NCBI GenBank assembly: GCA_023230485.1
Contig: JALNXG010000124.1
Span: 1-5,415 of the forward strand
From: Melioribacteraceae bacterium
GTDB lineage: Bacteria > Bacteroidota > Ignavibacteria > Ignavibacteriales > Melioribacteraceae
Direction of reading: 5' to 3'
Length of the DNA: 5,415 nucleotides
A program made the position numbers and the translations under genes. A model generated the notes under the pieces. It had not been told where the DNA came from. It did no database searches and saw only the letters and a program-made list of their open reading frames with translations. This document shows, one piece after another, positions 1-5,415 of the stretch. Every line of letters starts with the position of its first letter. Position 1 is the first letter of the stretch.

Positions 1-1
1 A

Positions 2-382
2 AATATTTATAAAAACAGGGAACATTGGTCGCCTAAGGGCAATATCAAATCATATCTTTATAGAGCTGTAAAAAATCAGATGATCAATTTTCTCAAATAT
101 TCGGGCAATTCTAAAAAGAGTGATATCGAGCCGGATGATTTGAAGACTAAAAATCAGCCCAACCCGCTTGAATTATATATGCAGAAAGAATTAAGAGAAG
201 CATACTTAAAAGCAGTCAGCGATCTCCCTTTGAAATGCCGCGAAACTCTTCTTCTCGTTAAAGATCAAGGGTTCTCTTATAAAGAAGTTGCGGAACTGCA
301 AAATCTTTCAATCAAAACTGTGGAATCGCAAATGAGACTCGCTTTCCAAAAGTTACGCAAAGCACTCAAAAATTTTAATTAA
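2..382 (+). CDS. ECF (sigma-70 family) RNA polymerase sigma factor, 5'-truncated by window edge
   Basis: This is a cytoplasmic transcription initiation factor that directs RNA polymerase to a small set of promoters, here presumably those of the neighbouring uptake genes. The frame is open from base 2, giving 126 visible codons; about 60-70 N-terminal residues of a usual ECF factor lie outside the window. The segment REHWSPKGNIKSYLYRAV (about bases 17-70), followed by KNQMINFL, matches the end of region 2 (2.3-2.4), which melts and reads the -10 element. The C-terminal part is a region 4 helix-turn-helix: LPLKCRETLLL, then GFSYKEVAELQNLSIKTVES, then a QKLRKAL tail, which recognises the -35 element. 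The ATG at 80 is internal to region 2 and is not the true start. The anti-sigma gene follows after 82 nt, the usual FecI-FecR order. The ECF assignment is firm; the target promoters are inferred. Confidence 0.93.
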   Translation, partial: NIYKNREHWSPKGNIKSYLYRAVKNQMINFLKYSGNSKKSDIEPDDLKTKNQPNPLELYMQKELREAYLKAVSDLPLKCRETLLLVKDQGFSYKEVAELQNLSIKTVESQMRLAFQKLRKALKNFN

Positions 383-464
383 ACTAAACTTAATGGTATT
401 CGACTATTTAATTGTATTAGTAGAGATAACAAAGAAAAAAAAAGGAATTAAAGGATTTTAGTAG
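383..464 (+). other. Leader between sigma and anti-sigma genes
   Basis: This 82-nt AT-rich gap includes a run of nine A residues at 435-443. I see no stable hairpin followed by a T-tract, so there is no terminator and co-transcription of the sigma and anti-sigma genes is the simplest reading. No convincing promoter hexamers stand out. Confidence 0.5.
450..454 (+). promoter_or_regulatory. Putative ribosome-binding site of the anti-sigma gene
   Basis: AAAGG lies 10 nt upstream of the ATG at 465 and is the better of two purine-rich AAGG motifs (the other is at 442-445). It supports ATG 465 over the in-frame ATG at 483. The spacing is slightly long, so initiation may be only partly Shine-Dalgarno driven, as is common in Bacteroidota. 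Confidence 0.45.
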
Positions 465-1562
465 ATGATTAATAAAAGTGAAATGGATCGCCTGCTTCGA
501 TATTTGGCAAATCAATCTTCTTACGAGGAGATGAGAAATGTCCAATTATGGTTGGAGAAAGATCCCAAAAATAGATCTAAGTTTGAAGAACTAAAAAAAA
601 TATGGCTTCTTTCTCCCGATAATCTAAATTGGAATACCGATTCCGAATGGGTGAATTTTAAAAATAAAATTGAAGCACAACCGGAAATCAGTAACGAATC
701 AGTTCCGCAAGCAGTCGAAATTAATTCATATAAACCCTCTTATCCACCTGAATTTAAACCAAGTATTCTCGATTCAATCTCTTTAGTATTCAGAAGGTAT
801 TCTCTCGCATTTACGATTGTATTAATTTCCCTTGCAGCCGGTTATGCAGGTTATAAATATTTCAATTCACCATATAGTAATTCATCAGATAGTATCATTT
901 GGAACGAGAAAATCACTCTCGCGGGGGAAAAAGCAGAAATATTACTCCCCGATAATTCCAAAGTTATTCTTAATTCCGAAAGCAAATTGAGATATCCCGA
1001 TTCATTCTCCGGAAATTCAAGAGATATTTATCTCACAGGTGAGGCATATTTTGAAGTAACTCATAATGATAAACAAAAATTCAATGTTCATTCGGCAGGG
1101 TATTCCACAACCGTTCTCGGGACAAAATTCAACGTTTCCGCATTCCCTGATGAAGAAAATATCACCATTTCACTTCTTGAAGGAAAAGTGAAAATTTCCC
1201 CCGATCATAATAAAGGTATTGAAGCCCAAAAAAATATCTTCCTTTCTACTAATCAACAGTGGGTTTATAACCAAAATAATAAACAATCAGAAATAAATTC
1301 GTTCAATCACGAAAAAGCTATCGGCTGGAAAGATAATATTATGACTTTTGAAAATGTACCATTGGAAAAAGTTTTTACTAAATTAGAAAGGGCTTATGGT
1401 GTTAAATTCCAATTAGACGGAAACTCCAAAAATCAAAATATTACAACCAAATTTAATGGTGATTCAATCTGGCTCGTTGCCGAAGTAATCAAACGAACTA
1501 CCGGTCTCCAATGTAGATCGATTACCAAAAACAATATTCCCGGTACTTTTATTTTTTACTAA
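465..1562 (+). CDS. FecR-family transmembrane anti-sigma factor (FecR + DUF4974-like)
   Basis: This inner-membrane protein is expected to hold the adjacent ECF sigma factor and to relay the signal from the STN receptor encoded downstream. It has 365 residues, normal for the Bacteroidota type. Residues 6-47 form the cytoplasmic sigma-binding region (LLRYLANQSSYEEM...WLEKDP...FEELKKIW), which has no zinc-binding His/Cys motif. A proline-rich linker spans about 72-105. One membrane helix lies at about 112-133 (YSLAFTIVLISLAAGYAGYK). The periplasmic FecR domain covers about 148-245, with hallmark segments LLPDNSKVILNSESKL (160-175), GEAYFEV (192-198), VLGTKFNV (217-224) and LLEGKV (238-242). The C-terminal DUF4974/STN-like domain covers about 292-365 and starts MTFENVPLEKVFTKLERAYG; by family knowledge this part contacts the receptor's STN domain. 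The stop codon is 9 nt before the receptor ATG, so the two are almost certainly one operon. The family call is firm; the partners are inferred from synteny. Confidence 0.95.
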   Translation: MINKSEMDRLLRYLANQSSYEEMRNVQLWLEKDPKNRSKFEELKKIWLLSPDNLNWNTDSEWVNFKNKIEAQPEISNESVPQAVEINSYKPSYPPEFKPSILDSISLVFRRYSLAFTIVLISLAAGYAGYKYFNSPYSNSSDSIIWNEKITLAGEKAEILLPDNSKVILNSESKLRYPDSFSGNSRDIYLTGEAYFEVTHNDKQKFNVHSAGYSTTVLGTKFNVSAFPDEENITISLLEGKVKISPDHNKGIEAQKNIFLSTNQQWVYNQNNKQSEINSFNHEKAIGWKDNIMTFENVPLEKVFTKLERAYGVKFQLDGNSKNQNITTKFNGDSIWLVAEVIKRTTGLQCRSITKNNIPGTFIFY

Positions 1563-1571
1563 TGCAATAAC

Positions 1572-4500
1572 ATGAAACTATTTTTAGTTTTTATCCTTTG
1601 CGCATTCACCGAGATATTTTCCCAAAATCTTCTTGATCAAAAAATAGATATAGATATTCAAAATTCTTCACTTCAAAATCTATTCAAAGAGCTTGAATCG
1701 AAAACCGGTTTTATTTTTAGTTACGATAATTCTATTATTCCGAACAATGAAAAAATATCTCTTACCGAAAAAGATAAACCGTTTATCGAGATATTAGAAA
1801 CAATAACGAAAAAATATCAATTCACATTCTACCGCATAAACGATTATATAATAATTAATAAATCTCCTTCCGAAAAAGAGATAGAAAAACAAGAATATGG
1901 AACTATTACCGGAATTATATCCGATATATATACCGGCGAACCATTAATTGGGGCAAGTATCTATTTCAAAAATACAGGTCTCGGTTCTTCATCAGATCGT
2001 TCCGGTAAATTTAGGTTATCTCAAATTCCGCAAGGAAAGTATCTCCTTAAAGTGTCTTTTATTGGATACATTACAAGAGAATTCCAAATCGATTTTAACG
2101 ATGAAAGAATTCAAGAATTATTTATTGAACTTTCTCCGGCTTCGGTACTCACCGAAACAATTATTGTAAGCGATCAAGCTTTCGGACAGATTTCTGCAAT
2201 TAATCGCCAACTCAAATCAAATACTATTAAAAATGTTGTCTCATCAGAAAAGATTTTAGAATTGCCCGATGCTAATGCCGCCGAGTCAGTCGGTCGGCTC
2301 CCGGGAATATCATTAATCCGCAGCGGCGGTGAAGGGAATAAAGTGGTTATTCGTGGTCTTTCTCCCACTTATAATTCAATCTCAATTGCAGGAGTAAAAA
2401 TCCCGTCAACCGATGCATCCGATCGGAGTGTAGACCTTAGTATAATTCCTTCGGAAATCCTTTCCGGAATTGAAGTAATTAAAGCACTCACTCCCGATAT
2501 TGATGCCGATGCACTTGGCGGCATTATTGATTTCCAGCTCGCGAAAGCTTCGCAGACCGGTTTCAAATCGCAATTAAGATTGCAAGGTGGATATAATAAT
2601 CTCCGTGATGATTATGGTAATTACGAAGCCACTTGGACCTTCAGCAATCGTTTCCTAAATAATAAACTCGGTTTAATTGTCGCCGGACATATTGAACGGA
2701 ATCAAAGAGGATTCGATAGTTTTAGATCTTTATGGGAGATGCCTCGTGAGAAAAGACCAAATGAAATATTTGCTCCGATGCGTGCTTCTCAAGTCGATCT
2801 CGCCTATACAATCACTAATAGAAAAAAATATGGTTTTAACGCTCTGCTCGATTATAACATCCCCAATGGTTCTTTATATCTTACTACTTTTTTCAGTTCA
2901 CGAAACGATAAAAGCTCCGTTCAAAATGTCAATTACTATCTGAAAGATGTTACAATTGGGAGACATCTAATCAGCTCCGAATCAGAAATTGCACTTAATT
3001 CTTTTTCATTCGGCGGTAAGCATCTTCTGTTTGATTTTATCAATTTTGATTGGGGCGGTTCAATTTCTAATGCAAGCTCAGCAGTCCCTTTTTCCAATTC
3101 GTATGGCTTCATTCAACCCGATGCTTATTATCCGGATAATCTATCCCAATTTCCTACGGCTGATGATATTATTAATGCACCTGCACGCGATATTTCCGGC
3201 TTCTATGCAAATTCATTTTACCGTACTTCATCGATTACAAAAGATAATATCAATTCCTACCAATTGAATTTCGAATTGCCAATTTTATATTCGAAGAATC
3301 TTTCAGGTAAAATTAAGTTCGGTGCCAAAACCTACTTGAATAAAAAAGAGAGAGAAAACAGAAGTTTATTCAGAAGTATGTATAATTATTCTAATAAAGA
3401 TTATATAAAATATCATAGCAATTATGGCAATCCCGGTTTCAAATTCGATTTCGTTCAATCTAACGGCGCACCCTCTATTCTTAATTATCTTGATCTCTCG
3501 TTTAATGCCAAGAATTTTCTTAATGGTGAATATTTTTTCCCAATTGGTCTTTCTGAATATGAACTTAATCGCCTGATGAATAGTTATCTTATTGATTCCG
3601 CGATGGTTTCCCAAAGAACTGCCGACCTCTCTGATTATAGCGTAGAGGAAACTATTAAAGCCGGCTATTTTATGACTGAAATCAATTATGATAATTCAAT
3701 TATGATTCTCGCGGGTATCCGTTATGAAAACACAATGGACCGACTTTCCGGACGGAAGGGAATTGTACCAAATGAGATAATTGAATATGATTACAATCAA
3801 AATCCCGTGAGTATTTCAAACGCAGATAGGAATTATTTTAATTGGTTCCCGGTAATCCATTTACGCTTTTTACCGGCAGATTGGTTTGATCTCCGGCTCG
3901 TTTATAGCAAATCTATTTCAAGACCGAGAATGGATTGGCTGCTCCCGAATTCCGCAATTAACGGTACAACTTCTTCAGTCGAAATTGGTAATCCGAATCT
4001 TAATCCTCAGCTTTCTGATAATTATGACGCATTTCTTTCCTTTTACTCAAATGAAATTGGCTTAATTACATTAGGCGGCTTCTATAAGAATATTAAAGAT
4101 CTTATCTATTTCCGTGCAGGACATAAAATCTTAAATCCGGCTAAAGAGGGTCTCCCGGATAATTGGAAGGGTCTTTCTCTCAATTCTCCTGAAAATAATC
4201 CGTATATAACAAAACTTTACGGAATTGAATTTGAATGGCAGAGTAATTTATGGTGGCTCCCGGAACCTCTCAATGGATTGGTAATCAATTTTAATTATTC
4301 TAAAATTTGGTCTAAATCGCATTATCCGATTTCATATATAAAGAACACTACTTTACCAAAATTCCCTTATTTAAGTTCTGTGGTGATTGATACCGTTCGG
4401 GCAGGCAAAATGCCAAATCAAGCCGATAATATACTCAACCTTTCATTAGGATATGATTATTCAAAATTCTCCGGAAGGATTTCTTTAATTTATCAAGGAC

Positions 4501-4730
4501 TTTCGCTTTATAAAATTGGAAGCAGGGAAGAATTAGATATTTTTACATCTCCAAGTACGCGCATTGACCTATCTATTAAATATCAGATAATGACTAATAT
4601 CGGAATCTATTTCGATATTAATAATCTCCTTAATACACCCGATAAAGCATATCAGCAAACAATTAATTTCCCCAATACTCTTCAATATTTTGGAAGGATT
4701 ACAGATTTCGGAATAGTATTAGAACTCTAA
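1572..4730 (+). CDS. TonB-dependent outer-membrane receptor/transducer with STN domain
   Basis: This is an outer-membrane active-transport barrel energised by TonB-ExbB-ExbD, and also the signal input for the FecR/sigma pair. It has 1052 residues. A Sec signal peptide covers about 1-18 (MKLFLVFILCAFTEIFSQ). The STN (secretin/TonB N-terminal) domain is at about 24-97, including LQNLFKELESKTGFIFSYD. A carboxypeptidase-regulatory-like beta-sandwich spans about 109-190 (TGEPLIGASIYFKNTGLGSS...IPQGKYLLKVSFIGY). A TonB-box-like TETIIVSD follows at 194-201. The plug is at about 205-323, with LPDANAAESVGRLPGIS, VVIRGLSPTYNS, IPSTDASDRSVDL and TPDIDADALGGIIDF, a pattern like TonB-Xanth-Caul (TIGR01782) receptors rather than SusC. 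The rest is barrel, with family motifs SISRPRMDWLLPN (around R784-P785) and GNPNLNP (806-812). The protein ends in Leu, not the usual aromatic residue. No Shine-Dalgarno is seen before the ATG, so translation is probably coupled to the anti-sigma gene 9 nt upstream. The ligand cannot be told from the sequence; sugar and siderophore are both possible. Confidence 0.95.
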   Translation: MKLFLVFILCAFTEIFSQNLLDQKIDIDIQNSSLQNLFKELESKTGFIFSYDNSIIPNNEKISLTEKDKPFIEILETITKKYQFTFYRINDYIIINKSPSEKEIEKQEYGTITGIISDIYTGEPLIGASIYFKNTGLGSSSDRSGKFRLSQIPQGKYLLKVSFIGYITREFQIDFNDERIQELFIELSPASVLTETIIVSDQAFGQISAINRQLKSNTIKNVVSSEKILELPDANAAESVGRLPGISLIRSGGEGNKVVIRGLSPTYNSISIAGVKIPSTDASDRSVDLSIIPSEILSGIEVIKALTPDIDADALGGIIDFQLAKASQTGFKSQLRLQGGYNNLRDDYGNYEATWTFSNRFLNNKLGLIVAGHIERNQRGFDSFRSLWEMPREKRPNEIFAPMRASQVDLAYTITNRKKYGFNALLDYNIPNGSLYLTTFFSSRNDKSSVQNVNYYLKDVTIGRHLISSESEIALNSFSFGGKHLLFDFINFDWGGSISNASSAVPFSNSYGFIQPDAYYPDNLSQFPTADDIINAPARDISGFYANSFYRTSSITKDNINSYQLNFELPILYSKNLSGKIKFGAKTYLNKKERENRSLFRSMYNYSNKDYIKYHSNYGNPGFKFDFVQSNGAPSILNYLDLSFNAKNFLNGEYFFPIGLSEYELNRLMNSYLIDSAMVSQRTADLSDYSVEETIKAGYFMTEINYDNSIMILAGIRYENTMDRLSGRKGIVPNEIIEYDYNQNPVSISNADRNYFNWFPVIHLRFLPADWFDLRLVYSKSISRPRMDWLLPNSAINGTTSSVEIGNPNLNPQLSDNYDAFLSFYSNEIGLITLGGFYKNIKDLIYFRAGHKILNPAKEGLPDNWKGLSLNSPENNPYITKLYGIEFEWQSNLWWLPEPLNGLVINFNYSKIWSKSHYPISYIKNTTLPKFPYLSSVVIDTVRAGKMPNQADNILNLSLGYDYSKFSGRISLIYQGLSLYKIGSREELDIFTSPSTRIDLSIKYQIMTNIGIYFDINNLLNTPDKAYQQTINFPNTLQYFGRITDFGIVLEL
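2184..2306 (+). other. Plug N-terminal segment shared with the second receptor (copy 1)
   Basis: Codons for residues 205-245 of the STN receptor match residues 120-160 of the second receptor (5291-5413) at 36 of 41 positions. An exact 23-bp match lies at 2259-2281 versus 5366-5388. Elsewhere synonymous differences are common, so the similarity sits mainly at protein level. Confidence 0.85.
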
Positions 4731-4738
4731 AACTCTAA
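4723..4738 (+). repeat. Tandem 8-bp duplication at the stop codon of the STN receptor
   Basis: AACTCTAA occurs twice back to back (4723-4730 and 4731-4738), followed by a partial third copy, AACT. The first copy contains the receptor stop codon. It is probably a replication-slippage product; no function is implied. Confidence 0.6.
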
Positions 4739-4885
4739 AACTATCACTCGCAAGATTACTTTCTTAATTTCTTTTCTTTGCAGAATTTCTATAACACAAA
4801 ATCCTTCTCGGCGGTCCCTTTTCTAACTCTTCAATTCGTTATCAAAATAAGATATTTCTCTCCTTAAGGGTAAACCGATTTTGTC

Positions 4886-4914
4886 TTGTACTTATCATTA
4901 GAATCGTGCATACT
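4886..4914 (+). promoter_or_regulatory. Weak candidate promoter of the second receptor gene
   Basis: TTGTAC (4886-4891) and CATACT (4909-4914) are separated by 17 nt. They match the generic -35/-10 consensus at about 3 of 6 and 4 of 6 bases. The segment TACTTTTT (4911-4918) also loosely resembles the Bacteroidota -7 element TAnnTTTG, with a TTG 22 nt upstream. These readings overlap, and neither is strong. The ATG lies about 20 nt downstream of the putative -10. An ECF-specific promoter cannot be excluded. Confidence 0.3.
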
Positions 4915-4922
4915 TTTTAAAC

Positions 4923-4926
4923 AAGG
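4923..4926 (+). promoter_or_regulatory. Putative ribosome-binding site of the second receptor
   Basis: AAGG lies 7 nt before the ATG at 4934, a good spacing for a short Shine-Dalgarno. It agrees with the start chosen from the signal peptide that immediately follows. Confidence 0.5.
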
Positions 4927-4933
4927 TATTATA

Positions 4934-5415
4934 ATGAAATTGAAGCATTTACTTTTTATCAGCGCATTATTATTCTTCTCTCTAAATAATTCGATCTTTG
5001 CATCGGGAATAATTAAAGGTACAATTACCGATTCGACCAGCGGTGAACCCCTTTATGGCGCATCTGTTTTTATTAAGGGCACAGGATATGGAAGTGCCAC
5101 CGGATTTAAAGGTGAATATAGTATCTATAATATCCCTGCCGGTTCTTATACTCTTAAAGTTCAATATGTCGGTTATAAGACAATCGAGATTGATGTAACT
5201 GTTCTTGATAATAAAACAACGAATTTAAATTTCAGGATGTCAACTGCCGTTGTCCAAGGGCAGGAAGTTATCGTTACGGGACAGGCAGTAGGTCAAGCCG
5301 CCGCAATCAATCAACAGCTAACATCCAATACAATCAAGAATGTTGTTTCAGCCGAAAAAATTCTCGAATTGCCCGATGCTAATGCCGCAGAATCGGTAGG
5401 AAGACTTCCCGGTAT
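4934..5415 (+). CDS. TonB-dependent receptor without STN domain, 3'-truncated by window edge
   Basis: This is the start of a second outer-membrane TonB-dependent receptor, expected to import a ligand without signalling by itself. The visible 160 codons run open to the window end. The signal peptide is MKLKHLLFISALLFFSLNNS followed by IFA, with likely cleavage after Ala23. The carboxypeptidase-regulatory-like domain follows directly at about 26-103 (SGEPLYGASVFIKGTG...NIPAGSYTLKVQYVGYKT), so the STN module of the upstream receptor is absent. A TonB-box-like QEVIVTGQA lies at 110-118. The plug starts near 119 with SNTIKNVVSAEKILELP and DANAAESVGRLPG. The plug segment is almost identical to the upstream receptor (36 of 41 residues), while the preceding domain is only about 40% identical by hand alignment. 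The two genes are therefore paralogues with old divergence. A full protein of roughly 900-1000 residues is expected beyond the window. The family call is firm; the ligand is unknown. Confidence 0.93.
   Translation, partial: MKLKHLLFISALLFFSLNNSIFASGIIKGTITDSTSGEPLYGASVFIKGTGYGSATGFKGEYSIYNIPAGSYTLKVQYVGYKTIEIDVTVLDNKTTNLNFRMSTAVVQGQEVIVTGQAVGQAAAINQQLTSNTIKNVVSAEKILELPDANAAESVGRLPG
5291..5413 (+). other. Plug N-terminal segment shared with the first receptor (copy 2)
   Basis: This is the partner of 2184-2306. The substitutions between the copies are mild (I/A, S/A, R/Q, K/T, S/A) and the whole block from ILELP through GRLPG is unchanged, pointing to strong selection on this part of the plug. 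Confidence 0.85.

Larger units (their letters stand above)
4731..4933 (+). other. Intergenic region between the two receptor genes
   Basis: This 203-nt noncoding stretch starts pyrimidine-rich (about 4751-4780 and 4801-4830). It contains the 8-bp palindrome CCTTAAGG (4862-4869), without a loop or T-tract. I find no intrinsic terminator and no RNA gene. The last 50 nt hold a weak candidate promoter and a ribosome-binding site for the second receptor. Transcription could therefore both read through from the upstream gene and start anew here. Confidence 0.55.

Noticed and set aside
80..382. A 100-codon ORF starting at ATG 80 as a complete small gene
   Set aside because: The same frame is open to base 2 and encodes conserved sigma region 2 sequence upstream of the ATG, so this Met is internal.
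1948..2169. Small + strand ORF inside the receptor gene; likewise 2677-2943 and 2989-3267
   Set aside because: They overlap a clear receptor reading frame, show no recognisable domain and are frame shadows.
2174..2566. Two adjacent minus-strand ORFs opposite the receptor plug; also 3366-3614
   Set aside because: They are antisense to a strongly conserved coding region, with no start signal or domain.
4862..4869. CCTTAAGG palindrome as a terminator or operator
   Set aside because: There is no loop and no following T-tract, and an 8-bp palindrome can occur by chance; there is no second copy to suggest an operator.
4871..4907. ECF-type promoter with an AACC -35 (4873-4876) and a CGT -10 (4905-4907)
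   Set aside because: The 28-nt gap between them is far longer than the roughly 16-17 nt usual for ECF promoters.
4982..5164. 60-codon minus-strand ORF
   Set aside because: It lies opposite the signal peptide and carboxypeptidase-regulatory-like domain of the second receptor, which explain the sequence better.
1..5415. CRISPR array, tRNA/rRNA, insertion sequence or riboswitch
   Set aside because: There are no regularly spaced repeats, no tRNA-like cloverleaf, no transposase ORF or terminal inverted repeats, and the noncoding gaps are short and unstructured by eye.

Overview
The window carries one cell-surface (outer-membrane) signalling and uptake locus, with all genes on the + strand. In order it holds the C-terminal part of an ECF-type RNA polymerase sigma factor, cut by the left edge; a FecR-type membrane anti-sigma factor; a complete 1052-residue TonB-dependent outer-membrane receptor with an extra N-terminal STN signalling domain; and the first 160 codons of a second, related receptor without an STN domain, cut by the right edge.

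The DNA is AT-rich by eye. The architecture (sigma factor, then FecR with a C-terminal DUF4974-like domain, then a receptor with STN, carboxypeptidase-regulatory-like, plug and barrel domains) is typical of the Bacteroidota/Ignavibacteria/Chlorobi (FCB) group. Ribosome-binding sites are weak: AAGG-type motifs precede two genes and none is evident before the first receptor. A member of Bacteroidota or Ignavibacteria is the best guess. No 16S or other marker is present to test this.

Layout: 2-382 sigma factor; 383-464 short A-rich leader; 465-1562 anti-sigma factor; 9-nt gap; 1572-4730 STN receptor; 4731-4933 intergenic stretch with no clear terminator and a weak candidate promoter; 4934-5415 start of the second receptor.

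Expected mechanism, from the FecA/FecR/FecI paradigm: ligand binding by the first receptor changes its periplasmic STN domain, which contacts the C-terminal periplasmic part of the anti-sigma factor. The signal crosses the inner membrane and frees or activates the sigma factor, which then transcribes the uptake genes. The plug sequence of both receptors resembles the TonB-Xanth-Caul type (TIGR01782-like) more than SusC, and no SusD-like partner is visible, so the ligand is unknown. The most notable point is the pairing of one signalling-competent receptor with one non-signalling paralogue, whose N-terminal plug segments match at 36 of 41 residues although the preceding domain is only about 40% identical. 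The system itself is a known type, and nothing here requires a wholly new mechanism.
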